DNA of 64,000 nucleotides, taken from CAJQGY01 sp905478015. GTDB lineage: Bacteria; Pseudomonadota; Gammaproteobacteria; Magnimaribacterales; D2472. Where the stretch lies: assembly GCA_943788365.1 (NCBI GenBank), contig CALSPZ010000001.1, positions 124,001-188,000 of the forward strand, written 5' to 3'. Made by a program: the position numbers and the translations under genes. The notes below the pieces were generated by a model that was not told the origin of the DNA, made no database searches, and saw only the letters and a program-made list of their open reading frames with translations. Below, piece by piece: positions 43,231-52,563 of this stretch. Positions within the stretch are counted from its first letter, which is position 1, and each line of letters begins with the position of its first letter.

Positions 43231-44503
43231 GATAGTTCCTGAGCGTTTTAAATTAGTTTTTATGTCGTTTCTTGCAGTATTTATCTGCTATATCGATAGA
43301 GTAAATATCTCTGTTGCAATTATTCCAATGCAAGAACAGTTTGGCTGGACTGAATCTCAGGTTGGCTTAATATTAGGATCATTTTATTTTGGCTATATGT
43401 TTAGCATGACCCTTGGAGGATATCTTGCTGATAAATATGGAGGCAAAATTGTTTTAGCCTATGGAGTATTCCTTTGGTCAATTTTTACCATTATTACTCC
43501 AGCTTTTGCATATAGTGGATTCTGGCTATTAATATTCATCCGGATTCTGATGGGTTTGGGAGAAGGTATAACATTTCCTTCGTGGCATTCACTATACGCT
43601 AGATGGATACCATTTAATGAAAGGACAAGGGCTATTGCAATTACAAATAGCGGAATCTCTGCTGGTACTGTATTTGGATATATAGCAACAGCAATAATTA
43701 TTGCAGCATATTCATGGGAGCTTGTCTTCTATTCATTTGGTATGCTTGGGATTATATGGGTTTTCTATTGGCAAAAATCTATTACCACTTTGCCAGAAAG
43801 CCATCCTAAAATTTTAAAAGAAGAGTTAGAGCTAATTCAGAAAGAAGCCCCAGCTAAGTCAGTTGCAGACAGCATTCCTTTTTTACAACTAATATCAAAT
43901 GGCCCTTTTATGGCAATAGTTGTAGCTACTTTTTGCAATAACTGGGCGTTATTTACTTTTTTATCCTATCTACCAAAGTTTGTTAATAGCCCGGTTTCAA
44001 TGGGCGGGCTTGGTGTAGATTTAGGATCTAATTTATTTATCCTTATGATTCTTTTACCAAGCACAGTATCGGTACTATCTCTTTTAGCAGGAGGCTATCT
44101 TGCTGATATGCTTATTAAGCAAGGCATAAAAACTATAATTGTTAGAAAAACAGCTAACACTATTGGTTTTTATGGAGCGGCATTCTGTCTTTATTTAGTT
44201 ACTTTTCAAGACTCCATATCTTATATAGTTTTACTTCTATGTTTAACAAATCTTTCATCTGGCATTGGAGCTGGAGGTTTTGGTGTTAACCATGCAGAGC
44301 TTGGCCCAAAATATACTGGATCTTTAGTAGGAATCTCAGGCAGTCTAGGAATGATCGCTGCAATCATAAGCCCTATAGTTGCAGGCTTTACTCTAGAAAA
44401 TACAAATTCTTGGGACCTCATTTTTAAGATTTGTTGTGGCATATTGGTTTTTGGAGGTACTTTCTATCTCTTTTTTGCTAGTTCTGAGAAACAATTTAAT
44501 TAA
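43229..44503 (+). CDS. MFS transporter, anion:cation symporter-like
   Basis: 424 residues with 12 predicted helices. MSFLAVFICYIDRVNISVAI and the loop motif GGYLADKYGGK between helices 2 and 3 are typical of the ACS branch of the major facilitator superfamily, whose members carry organic anions such as sugar acids, phthalate or phosphate esters. RILMGLGEGITFPSWHSLYARWIP is also conserved. Substrate unknown. The start codon lies in an inverted repeat and no Shine-Dalgarno sequence is visible. Confidence 0.87.
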   Translation: MIVPERFKLVFMSFLAVFICYIDRVNISVAIIPMQEQFGWTESQVGLILGSFYFGYMFSMTLGGYLADKYGGKIVLAYGVFLWSIFTIITPAFAYSGFWLLIFIRILMGLGEGITFPSWHSLYARWIPFNERTRAIAITNSGISAGTVFGYIATAIIIAAYSWELVFYSFGMLGIIWVFYWQKSITTLPESHPKILKEELELIQKEAPAKSVADSIPFLQLISNGPFMAIVVATFCNNWALFTFLSYLPKFVNSPVSMGGLGVDLGSNLFILMILLPSTVSVLSLLAGGYLADMLIKQGIKTIIVRKTANTIGFYGAAFCLYLVTFQDSISYIVLLLCLTNLSSGIGAGGFGVNHAELGPKYTGSLVGISGSLGMIAAIISPIVAGFTLENTNSWDLIFKICCGILVFGGTFYLFFASSEKQFN

Positions 44504-44547
44504 ACCCGATATCTTCTATTAAATCTGGATACTTAATATAATAAGTT

Positions 44548-45321
44548 ATGGATACAAAATTAGAAATTGCAAAAAACTGGCTTCCTAGATACACAGGAAT
44601 GCCGTTAGAAAAGTTTGGTGATCATGTTTTGATTACGAACTTTAAAGATTATATTACAAAGTTTGCGGAGAGATTTTCTGTAGAGATTTATGGTGAGGGC
44701 AGGGCTATGCAGGCATGCACTAATAACGATGGACTTACTATAATTAATTATGGGATAGGATCACCAAATGCCGCTACCATAATGGACCTCTTAGTTGCAG
44801 TTGAGCCAAAAGGTGTTTTATTCCTTGGTAAATGCGGCGGTTTAAAAGACTCATCAGAAATAGGTAACTTTATTTTACCCATTGGTGCAATTAGAGGGGA
44901 TGGAACGTCAAATGATTACTTTCCTCCAGAAGTACCTGCGTTACCTTCATTTAAGTTACATAAATTTGTTTCAGATATAATAGTTCAAGAAGAAAGTGAC
45001 TATAGAACAGGAGTTATTTTTACTACAAATAGAAGGGTTTGGGAGCATGACAAAGAGTTTCTAGAAAGACTCAAAAAAACGACTGCAATAGGTGTTGATA
45101 TGGAGACAGCAACAGTATTTTCTGTTGGTCATTACAATGAAATTGCCAGAGGGGCTCTTCTTCTAGTCTCTGATGTACCATTAACACCAGAAGGAGTTAA
45201 AACTGAGACCTCAGACAAACAAGTCACTCAAAAATGGGTAGACCTTCATCTTGAAATTGGTATTAAAGCTATGACAGATATTGGTAAAAGAGGTGAAGAG
45301 ATAAAACACTTCAAATACTAA
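44548..45321 (+). CDS. amn: AMP nucleosidase (short form)
   Basis: 257 residues of the nucleoside phosphorylase/nucleosidase fold. VLFLGKCGGLKDSSEIGNFILPIGAIRGDGTSNDYFPPEVPALPSF and the late GVDMETATVF are characteristic of AMP nucleosidase, here without the N-terminal extension of the 484-residue E. coli enzyme. It cleaves AMP to adenine and ribose 5-phosphate. Together with apt at 51999 this could form an adenine-recycling loop. Ends 5 bases before a convergent thioredoxin-like gene. Confidence 0.88.
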   Translation: MDTKLEIAKNWLPRYTGMPLEKFGDHVLITNFKDYITKFAERFSVEIYGEGRAMQACTNNDGLTIINYGIGSPNAATIMDLLVAVEPKGVLFLGKCGGLKDSSEIGNFILPIGAIRGDGTSNDYFPPEVPALPSFKLHKFVSDIIVQEESDYRTGVIFTTNRRVWEHDKEFLERLKKTTAIGVDMETATVFSVGHYNEIARGALLLVSDVPLTPEGVKTETSDKQVTQKWVDLHLEIGIKAMTDIGKRGEEIKHFKY

Positions 45322-45326
45322 AAATT

Positions 45327-45824
45327 TTACTGGGCCAAACTTTGGAAATAATCAAAGACCTCTTGCTTTCTCCTATCTCTTGCTGTCGTCCATTCTTTTG
45401 TTGACTTCTTATTGATAATAATTTTATTTTTATCAAAAACTAGCACCCTAGGAACACCTTTTTCTTTAGGAATTCCAAAATAACTAATTAATTCCATATT
45501 TTTATCATATCTACCAACATCAATATGCATAATATTATAGTTTTTATTCATAAATTTTTTAATTGTTGGCAGCTGAAGTGTGCCATCAAGTATTCTGCAA
45601 TCTGGACACCAATTACCTCCAAAGATAAGGATTGGCTGTTTGGATTGCTGTAATGTTTCATCAAGAAAATCATTTATTTGCTCAGCAGAATACTCTTCGC
45701 CGTTATAGGGCAGTGGAAGCGGTAACTTCAATGTATCTGAATCTTTTAACAAAATATTTGCATCCATATTAATCGATAATAAAATCAAATTGACCCAAAA
45801 AATTTTATCTATTTTTTTAATCAT
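45327..45824 (-). CDS. Thioredoxin-fold protein
   Basis: 165 residues. The hydrophobic N terminus (about 8-20) may be a signal sequence or anchor. The redox motif is GGNWCPDCRILDGTL, followed by a DVGRYDKNMELISYFGIPKEKGVPRVLVFD segment that supplies the cis-Pro loop (GVPRV). It resembles the periplasmic thioredoxin family rather than cytosolic TrxA. Partner unknown. Confidence 0.8.
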   Translation of the reverse strand: MIKKIDKIFWVNLILLSINMDANILLKDSDTLKLPLPLPYNGEEYSAEQINDFLDETLQQSKQPILIFGGNWCPDCRILDGTLQLPTIKKFMNKNYNIMHIDVGRYDKNMELISYFGIPKEKGVPRVLVFDKNKIIINKKSTKEWTTARDRRKQEVFDYFQSLAQ

Positions 45825-45879
45825 TGGTTATAGTAAAATTATAATTAAAGGATTGTAAAAGATATTGAGGTAAATATAT

Positions 45880-46287
45880 ATGGTAGTTTGGTTTGCAAGA
45901 GTATTTTTATTTTTTATGGGATTCACTTATTTAGCTATAGGTGTTTGGGCAATATTAGACCCATTACTCAGAGCAGTTGAGCTTGGCTATCCATCATTTC
46001 TAGATGCTGTTGGGTTAACAGTGACATCGGAAATAGGGTATTCTGAAATTGCTGGATTATATGGCGGACTTAATATAGTTATTGGCATAATGTGCTTCAT
46101 AGGAATATTCAATAAGCAGATATCCTTTTTTATTATTAGATTTTTAGCAATGCTTGTCGGATCGATAGCATTAGGCAGAGTTATATTTTCGTTATTGCCA
46201 ACGACACCTACCTTCATAAATTCTTTTTTTATATTCGAGGTAGTGGGTTTTATAGTTTGTATTTTTCTAATTAAAAATTATAAATAA
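45880..46287 (+). CDS. DUF4345-like membrane protein
   Basis: 135 residues, four predicted helices. FFMGFTYLAIGVWAILDPL and AGLYGGLNIVIGIMCFIGIF are the two conserved helices of DUF4345. It is a second member after the one at 35576, with low sequence identity between them. Its stop directly abuts the end of the convergent exchanger gene. Confidence 0.68.
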   Translation: MVVWFARVFLFFMGFTYLAIGVWAILDPLLRAVELGYPSFLDAVGLTVTSEIGYSEIAGLYGGLNIVIGIMCFIGIFNKQISFFIIRFLAMLVGSIALGRVIFSLLPTTPTFINSFFIFEVVGFIVCIFLIKNYK

Positions 46288-47244
46288 TCACAAAATATTG
46301 CTAACAAGCAATATATAAACAAGGTACCCACCAACAAAAATTACCCCTATAACTCTTGAAATAAATACATTAAATACTTTAGTTGAATATAAAGATGCAA
46401 CTATGATGAATAGAATTGTTGCTATAAACATAGCAAGCATATCTCTAGACAATATGCTTTCAGTTAAATTTACATTTGAGAAGAATCCAATTATTGGAAC
46501 AACAAGAGTTATATTAAGTACGTTAGAACCTATTACGTTACCAACAACCATATCATTTTTCTTTTTTAAAATTGCTGAAATTGTAGCAGCCAACTCAGGA
46601 AGACTTGTTCCAATAGCAATGATTGTTAAGCCAATTACTAGTTGGGAAACATTCATCATGATAGCAATTTCTTTTGCATTTAACACTGCGTATCTAGAGC
46701 CTAAAATTAATGCAATTAAACCAATTAAAAGCATCAAGGATGTAAAAAGTATTTTTGATTGAATAGGATTTACTGGATTATTATCAGACTCTTGTTCTCC
46801 AGTTCTATATTTAAAAGTTACATATGTAAATATTGAAAATACTAATAATAAACTGATACTTTCATATGAGCTTATTTGAAGGTCAAGCATTGCCAAAGCC
46901 AGCACTATTGCTGACAAGAAAAATGCAAAAAACTGTATTGGAGGAGTCTTCTTTGGCATTGCCGATAAGCCAATACACGAAACACCAAAAATTAGAGCAA
47001 TATTTGATATATTTGATCCTATTACCGTCCCAAGCGCTAATTCCTCTGTTCCGCTAAGAACAGATGAGATCCCAACAAATATTTCTGGGGCTGAGGTACC
47101 AAGAGCAACAATAGTCAATCCAATTGTAAGCTCGCTAAGCCCTAGCCTCTTTGCAATTAATGCTGCATTATCAACAAATTTGTCAGCCCCCCAAACAAGG
47201 ACAACTATAGAGAGTATTAGGCCTATTAAATTCATTAAAAACAT
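46288..47244 (-). CDS. Na+/Ca2+ exchanger family protein (YrbG-like)
   Basis: About 319 residues from the Met at 47244; a longer frame to 47301 adds a non-conserved segment, and the Met at 47235 is also possible. Two inverted halves carry the alpha repeats VALGTSAPEIFVGISS / GTVIGSNISNIALIFG and AIGTSLPELAATISA / GNVIGSNVLNITLVV, the ion-binding signatures of CaCA exchangers. It exports Ca2+ in exchange for Na+ or H+. Confidence 0.93.
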   Translation of the reverse strand: MFLMNLIGLILSIVVLVWGADKFVDNAALIAKRLGLSELTIGLTIVALGTSAPEIFVGISSVLSGTEELALGTVIGSNISNIALIFGVSCIGLSAMPKKTPPIQFFAFFLSAIVLALAMLDLQISSYESISLLLVFSIFTYVTFKYRTGEQESDNNPVNPIQSKILFTSLMLLIGLIALILGSRYAVLNAKEIAIMMNVSQLVIGLTIIAIGTSLPELAATISAILKKKNDMVVGNVIGSNVLNITLVVPIIGFFSNVNLTESILSRDMLAMFIATILFIIVASLYSTKVFNVFISRVIGVIFVGGYLVYILLVSNIL

Positions 47245-47316
47245 AATGTATTTTACAACACTTAATAGTTTATATATATTGAGATGGTTTAAAAAAATCA
47301 ATCACATGGGAATAAT

Positions 47317-48114
47317 ATGAAAATAAATGAGCTCTTTAATGTTGCTGGTAAGACGGCTGTTGTAACTGGTGGATCAAGAGGTATAGGTGAGATGATCACA
47401 GCCGGTCTTCTTGCTAATGGTGTAAAAGTTTATATTACCGCAAGAAAAGTTGGCCCGCTTATAGCTAAAGCTGAAGAGCTTTCAGAGCTATATGATGGTG
47501 AATGCATTGCTCTGGGTTGTGATTTGAGCACTTCAGATGGAGTTGAAAGCTTCGCTAATCAAATTAAAGAAAGAGAAGATAGTATAGATTTTCTTATCAA
47601 TAATGCGGGCGCAGCATGGGCTGAACCATATGATACTTTCTCTGAAGCTGGTTGGGATAAAGTAATGGACTTAAATGTAAAAAGTTTATTTTTCTTAACT
47701 CAAAAATTGAAGCCACTACTAACTAAAAGCGCCTCACTAGAAGATCCATCTAGGGTTATTAACATAGGGTCTATAGATGGTTTAAATATCCCAATGTTTG
47801 AAACCTTCTCATATTCAACATCTAAAGCAGCCGTCCATCACTTAACAAGACATCTAGCAAAAAGACTAGTAGGTGAAAATATTCTAGTTAACGCGATTGC
47901 TCCTGGACCATATCCAAGCAATATGCTCGGATCAGCCGTTGCACATGATTATTCTGAAATAGCAGCAAGCAATCCACGTAAGAGAGTTGGAACCCCAGAG
48001 GATATAGCTGGATTAGTTATTTTTCTATGTTCTAGAGCTGGAGCCTATACAGTTGGAGAAACTATAACCACTGATGGCGGGTTGGTAAAAACATCTGGGC
48101 ATAATTTGGGTTAG
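47317..48114 (+). CDS. Short-chain dehydrogenase/reductase
   Basis: 265 residues. The cofactor motif is VTGGSRGIGE, with NNAGAAW, Ser in NIGSIDG and the catalytic YSTSK. Length and pattern fit the RhlG-like SDRs found near fatty-acid or acyl-CoA genes. The specific substrate is unknown. Its end overlaps the convergent LysR gene by 4 bases. Confidence 0.92.
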   Translation: MKINELFNVAGKTAVVTGGSRGIGEMITAGLLANGVKVYITARKVGPLIAKAEELSELYDGECIALGCDLSTSDGVESFANQIKEREDSIDFLINNAGAAWAEPYDTFSEAGWDKVMDLNVKSLFFLTQKLKPLLTKSASLEDPSRVINIGSIDGLNIPMFETFSYSTSKAAVHHLTRHLAKRLVGENILVNAIAPGPYPSNMLGSAVAHDYSEIAASNPRKRVGTPEDIAGLVIFLCSRAGAYTVGETITTDGGLVKTSGHNLG

Positions 48115-49019
48115 TCTTGTTTTTGAACATCTATAAATGCATCAATAATTAGTTGTTTCATCCATTCATGACCCCCATCTCCTTCATCATTTTTGTGCCA
48201 AGATAAAAAATATTCCATTTGTGGAAGTTCAGCTGGTATCTCAACAAAAGGTAACCCGTTTTTTCTAGCAAAACTATGAGTTGCCAATAACACCGCATCT
48301 GTCTCTCTTATTATCTCAGGAGCTATCGAAAAATGCTGACATCTAAGAGCTATCTCTCTCTTATGACCAATTTTTTCTAACTCTAAATCAATCATATGCA
48401 AGCCTTTTCTTCTATTAGAGACGTTTATAAATTTTTGCGCAAGAAGATCATCAACTGTTAAATTATCAATTTTATCAATTGGATGTCCTTCTCTATGAAT
48501 TACAACAAAATGATCTTGAAAAACTTTAAAAGAGTTAATTTCATCCGAGTCTGGTATTACAGGATCCACAACAAAATCTAAATTATTTGTTGCTAAAGCA
48601 TGCACTTGATCAACTCTTCTATAATTATAGCTACCGACTGAAATATTTGGAGCATTCTTATAAATCTCTTTCATCATAAAAGGTAACACTCTTCCCTCCG
48701 TAATGTCACCAAGAGATAATTTAAAATTGCGTTCAGTGATTTTTGGGTTGAATGAATCTGGTTCATTTACACTTTTTTGCATTAATGATAGTGCACTTTG
48801 TATATCAAGAATTATATTTTCAGTTTTTTGTGTTGGAACCATCCCCGTTCCAGTCCTAACAAAAAGCTCATCATCAAATCTCTCTCTTAATCTTGATAAA
48901 GCATTACTTACAGCAGGTTGAGTTATCCCAACAACCTCAGCAGCTTTAGTGAGACTTCCTTCGGTATATATTGAATTAAGAATTACAAAAAGATTTAAGT
49001 CAAAAGAGCTAATTTTCAT
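48111..49019 (-). CDS. LysR-family transcriptional regulator
   Basis: 302 residues. The N-terminal winged helix reads LNLFVILNSIYTEGSLTKAAEVVGITQPAVSNALSRLRERFDDELFVRTG, the NodD/NahR/LinR branch. The effector-binding domain follows from about residue 95. Divergent from an acyl-CoA dehydrogenase gene, with a dyad in the shared 133-base gap. It probably controls that gene and itself. Confidence 0.9.
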   Translation of the reverse strand: MKISSFDLNLFVILNSIYTEGSLTKAAEVVGITQPAVSNALSRLRERFDDELFVRTGTGMVPTQKTENIILDIQSALSLMQKSVNEPDSFNPKITERNFKLSLGDITEGRVLPFMMKEIYKNAPNISVGSYNYRRVDQVHALATNNLDFVVDPVIPDSDEINSFKVFQDHFVVIHREGHPIDKIDNLTVDDLLAQKFINVSNRRKGLHMIDLELEKIGHKREIALRCQHFSIAPEIIRETDAVLLATHSFARKNGLPFVEIPAELPQMEYFLSWHKNDEGDGGHEWMKQLIIDAFIDVQKQD

Positions 49020-49059
49020 ATTTTATTATGCTTAAGTTGTGTTGATTTTTGTCGCTATT

Positions 49060-49088
49060 CAGTTAATGTATACATAGTATAATAACTG
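49060..49088. promoter_or_regulatory. Dyad and -10 element between the LysR gene and acyl-CoA dehydrogenase gene
   Basis: CAGTTA (49060-49065) and TAACTG (49083-49088) flank a perfect ATGTATACAT palindrome (49066-49075) and a TATAAT at 49078-49083 reading toward the acyl-CoA dehydrogenase gene. The layout fits a LysR operator overlapping a promoter. Confidence 0.45.
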
Positions 49089-49152
49089 TTAAAAGCAACT
49101 ATTCATAGAGCTTATAACATGATCAAAATAATCAATATAGTAGGGGAGCCAT

Positions 49153-50400
49153 ATGATTGAACTAAGACCACAAGCAGTAGATTTAATTAAAAGAGTTAGA
49201 AATTTTATTGATGAAGAGATAGCTCATAATGAAAATTTATACCACGAACAGTCAAAGGATGAGAGTGGAAAATGGTTAGTTCCTCCTATCATGGAAGAGA
49301 TGAAGGCCAAGGCAAAGGCAGCAGGATTATGGAATCTTTTTTTGCCTGAAAGTGAAAATGGAGCTGGCTTAACAAATTATGAATATGCTCATCTTGCAGA
49401 GGCTATGGGTGCTTATGGAATCTCTTCTGAGGTTTTTAATTGTTCAGCACCTGATACTGGCAACATGGAGGTCTTAGAAAGATATGGAAATGATGAACAT
49501 AAAGAAAAGTATTTAAAACCTTTGCTTAATGGTGAGATTAGATCTGCATTTGGAATGACAGAACCGGGCGTGGCTTCTTCAGACGCAACAAATATAGCAT
49601 CTACCGCAGTTCTTGATGGGGATGAATATGTAATTAATGGTGAAAAATGGTGGACTTCCGGTGCTGGAGATCCAAGGTGCGAAATCATAATCTTTATGTG
49701 CGTCACAAATCCTGATAATCATAGACATCAAAGACAATCTCAGATTTTAGTACCCATGAATGCAGAAGGGATTGAAATTAAAAAAATGATGCATGTTTTT
49801 GGATACGACGATGCTCCACACGGACATGCTCACATTAAGTTTACAAATGTTAGAGTCCCAAAAGAAAATCTATTGCTTGGTGAAGGAAGAGGTTTTGAAA
49901 TTGCTCAAGGCAGATTAGGACCAGGAAGAATTCATCATTGCATGAGAGCAATTGGACTTGCTGAAAGAGCTTTAAAAATGATGTGTGAAAAAGGCATGGA
50001 AAGAGTTGCCTTTGGTAAACCTATTATTCAGCTTGGAGGTAACATGGATATTATTGCTAATTCTAGAATAGAAATAGATCAAGCAAGACTTCTTACCCTA
50101 AGAGCAGCGCATATGATGGATACCGTTGGTAATAAAGTTGCAGCGAGTGAAATTGCTCAAATTAAAGTAGTCGCACCAAATGTATGTTGCGATGTTATTG
50201 ACAGAGCTATTCAAATTCATGGAGGAGCTGGTGTTTCTCAAGTTTATCCATTAGCTAATATGTACGCTCATATGAGAACATTAAGGCTTGCAGATGGCCC
50301 TGATGAAGTTCATAGAAGGGCTGTTGCTCGACAAGAACTAGGGAAATATAAGATAAATGAACATGGTAAAGTAGAGCCTTCATATATTTCTAGAAGTTAG
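49153..50400 (+). CDS. Acyl-CoA dehydrogenase (415 aa)
   Basis: Full-length family member. AFGMTEPGVASSDATNIAS and YVINGEKWWTSGAGDPRC give the FAD- and substrate-binding loops; RHHCMRAIGLAERAL-type helix, IQIHGGAGVSQVYPLANMYAHMRTLRLADGPDEVHRR close the domain. This pattern resembles the longer ACAD10/11-type branch. AGGGGAG lies about 6 bases before the ATG. Divergent from the LysR regulator. Confidence 0.92.
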   Translation: MIELRPQAVDLIKRVRNFIDEEIAHNENLYHEQSKDESGKWLVPPIMEEMKAKAKAAGLWNLFLPESENGAGLTNYEYAHLAEAMGAYGISSEVFNCSAPDTGNMEVLERYGNDEHKEKYLKPLLNGEIRSAFGMTEPGVASSDATNIASTAVLDGDEYVINGEKWWTSGAGDPRCEIIIFMCVTNPDNHRHQRQSQILVPMNAEGIEIKKMMHVFGYDDAPHGHAHIKFTNVRVPKENLLLGEGRGFEIAQGRLGPGRIHHCMRAIGLAERALKMMCEKGMERVAFGKPIIQLGGNMDIIANSRIEIDQARLLTLRAAHMMDTVGNKVAASEIAQIKVVAPNVCCDVIDRAIQIHGGAGVSQVYPLANMYAHMRTLRLADGPDEVHRRAVARQELGKYKINEHGKVEPSYISRS

Positions 50401-50402
50401 AA

Positions 50403-51809
50403 ATGTCTCTCTTTAATCTTGTTTTCTACGATACTGAGACAACAGGTATTCAGAAAGATTTTAGCCAAATTATCCAATGCGGCTCTGTTTTTACTGATGT
50501 AGACTTAAACAGACTTGAGGAGCAAAATATTGGCTGTGCACCATTACCATGGACAATCCCTGCTCCAAGAGCAATGCTTACTAACAAAAAAATTGAATTA
50601 TTAAATTCAAATATTTCTCACTATCAAATGATGTTAGAGCTTCAAAGAAAATGGAAACAATGGTCATCCAGCAAGCCATCTATCTTTGTATCTTATAATG
50701 GTCATGCATTCGATGAGGAGCTGGTAAGAAGACAGTTTTGGTTCAATCTGCTCGAACCCTATACAACTAATACAAATGGTAATGGGAGATTGGATCTAAT
50801 GTTAATGATTCATAATATTGCTTCCTTTTTCTCAAGTGAAATATCTATGCCTTTATTTAATGGTGGACCAGGCATATCTTACAAACTAGAACATCTTGCA
50901 AAAGAGCACAAAATAAATGCTGAAGATGCGCATGATGCAATAGCTGATTGCAATTTAATGATTAGTTTATGTGAAATTATTAAGGAGAAGCTCCCAGAAG
51001 TTTTTCAATCATTTATAAACACCTCTACAAAACAAGGCATTAAAGAGCTTTTATATTCCGATTCTTTTTTAGCATTAGGTGAGATCCATAGAAGGCATGT
51101 ATTTCAATATCCTGTGGTATTTTGCGGATCAGATCCGTCAAGGCCTAATGAAATTGTTCTTTTTGATCTTAGTTATGATCCTGAAGATATTCTTGATTTA
51201 GATTACTCTGAAATAAATAAATTAATTCAAGCTAAAGGACGAGATGGCCCTTTAAAAAAATATAAAATAAATAAAACAATTCCAGTTTGCTCTAGTAAAT
51301 TATTAAAGAATAAAAAAGTTTTTGACATCAGTTTCCAAGAATTGCAAAAACGAGCAGACAGAGTCAGAAATGACAAAGATTTTCAATCTAAAATCTCCCA
51401 GGCTATGGAAGATAGAATGATGAGCTTTCCTGAACCTGAACATATTGAAGCTTCAATATATTCAGGCGGCTTCCCAACTCAAAGAGATAAAGATCTCATG
51501 CAAGAATTTCACTTAACTGACAGCAAAGAACTTCGTATTAAAATTTCAAGGAATTTTGAGGACGATCGATTTAAAATATTTGCTGAAAGAATAATCTGCT
51601 CACAATATGCTCCAGATGTTCCTGAGGACATGATTGCTCGATACAATGAATTACTTCAAGAGAGAACCACAACTGACGGTAAGTGGGGCTCGATTTCAAA
51701 ATCAATAACAGAAATAGATGAGATGCTTGAAAAAGATTTAAGTATCGAGGACAGTAAAATACTTAAAGCAACAAAAGACAAGCTATCTTCTATGGTTTTT
51801 GATGCATAA
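50403..51809 (+). CDS. sbcB: Exodeoxyribonuclease I
   Basis: 468 residues. The DEDDh exonuclease domain begins LVFYDTETTG, with metal ligands Asp10 and Glu12 and the late HDAIADC. The rest matches the SH3-like and helical domains of ExoI. It degrades single-stranded DNA 3' to 5' and acts in mismatch repair and recombination. Follows the acyl-CoA dehydrogenase gene by 2 bases, without an evident functional link. Confidence 0.92.
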   Translation: MSLFNLVFYDTETTGIQKDFSQIIQCGSVFTDVDLNRLEEQNIGCAPLPWTIPAPRAMLTNKKIELLNSNISHYQMMLELQRKWKQWSSSKPSIFVSYNGHAFDEELVRRQFWFNLLEPYTTNTNGNGRLDLMLMIHNIASFFSSEISMPLFNGGPGISYKLEHLAKEHKINAEDAHDAIADCNLMISLCEIIKEKLPEVFQSFINTSTKQGIKELLYSDSFLALGEIHRRHVFQYPVVFCGSDPSRPNEIVLFDLSYDPEDILDLDYSEINKLIQAKGRDGPLKKYKINKTIPVCSSKLLKNKKVFDISFQELQKRADRVRNDKDFQSKISQAMEDRMMSFPEPEHIEASIYSGGFPTQRDKDLMQEFHLTDSKELRIKISRNFEDDRFKIFAERIICSQYAPDVPEDMIARYNELLQERTTTDGKWGSISKSITEIDEMLEKDLSIEDSKILKATKDKLSSMVFDA

Positions 51810-51907
51810 AGCGTTTACATCTATATTTTAATTAACTCTAAGAAAAGTTTTATAGAAGATATTTCTAAATTCTGTATAATTTTGGCTTACTTTAATATGT
51901 ATAATTT

Positions 51908-51984
51908 GCGTCCATAGCTCAGTTGGTTAGAGTACCTGCTCGACACGCAGGGGGTCGCTAGTTCGAATCTAGCTGGACGCACCA
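51908..51984 (+). tRNA. tRNA-Val (anticodon GAC) with C33
   Basis: A 77-base cloverleaf with encoded CCA. Acceptor GCGTCCA/TGGACGC with A73, D stem GCTC/GAGT, anticodon stem CCTGC/GCAGG, T stem GCTAG/CTAGC. The anticodon loop is TCGACAC: anticodon GAC, but position 33 is C instead of the near-universal T. The anticodon arm resembles that of tRNA-Asp, while the acceptor end is Val-like. A TATAAT lies about 15 bases upstream. The gene apt follows 14 bases later. Confidence 0.92.
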
Positions 51985-51998
51985 CTTTGGAAATTTTC

Positions 51999-52544
51999 AT
52001 GGATGACAAACTTAACCTTAAAAAATATATAAGAACAGTTAATGATTTTCCTATTCCAGGCATTAAGTTTAGAGATATTACAAGCCTAATTGAAAATCCA
52101 GAGGGCCTTATAAAAAGCTGTAATGCATTCACCGAACTAACAAAAGAATTTGGTGCAACTATTATCGCAAGCATCGAAAGCAGAGGATTTATTTTCGCTG
52201 GACCAATATCAAAAGATTTAAGTTTGCCTTTTGTGCTAGCAAGAAAACCAGGAAAACTTCCAAATAAAACTTATAAAAAAGATTTTGATCTTGAGTATGG
52301 TAATACAAGTATAGAAATACAAACCAACACAAATATCAAAGACACTGATAGAGTCGTCATAGTTGATGACTTGGTTGCAACAGGAGGAACAGCCATTGCC
52401 TGTGCAGAATTGATCCATGAAAATTTTAATGTTGCCAAAGAAAATATTCTAATCTTATCTGTAATTGATCTTCCTGAACTTGGAGGCTCTAAAAAAATTA
52501 TTAATGATGGTTATAAATTAGAGGTTCTAGTCTCTTACAAATAG
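51999..52544 (+). CDS. apt: Adenine phosphoribosyltransferase
   Basis: About 181 residues from the ATG at 51999 (MDDKLNLKKYIRTVNDFPIPGIKFRDIT); a TTG at 51987 would add four residues next to the tRNA end. The PRPP-binding motif is RVVIVDDLVATGGTA. It salvages adenine to AMP. It lies 14 bases after tRNA-Val and probably shares its promoter. Confidence 0.94.
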   Translation: MDDKLNLKKYIRTVNDFPIPGIKFRDITSLIENPEGLIKSCNAFTELTKEFGATIIASIESRGFIFAGPISKDLSLPFVLARKPGKLPNKTYKKDFDLEYGNTSIEIQTNTNIKDTDRVVIVDDLVATGGTAIACAELIHENFNVAKENILILSVIDLPELGGSKKIINDGYKLEVLVSYK

Positions 52545-52563
52545 TTTGTGTTAAATTAATGTG

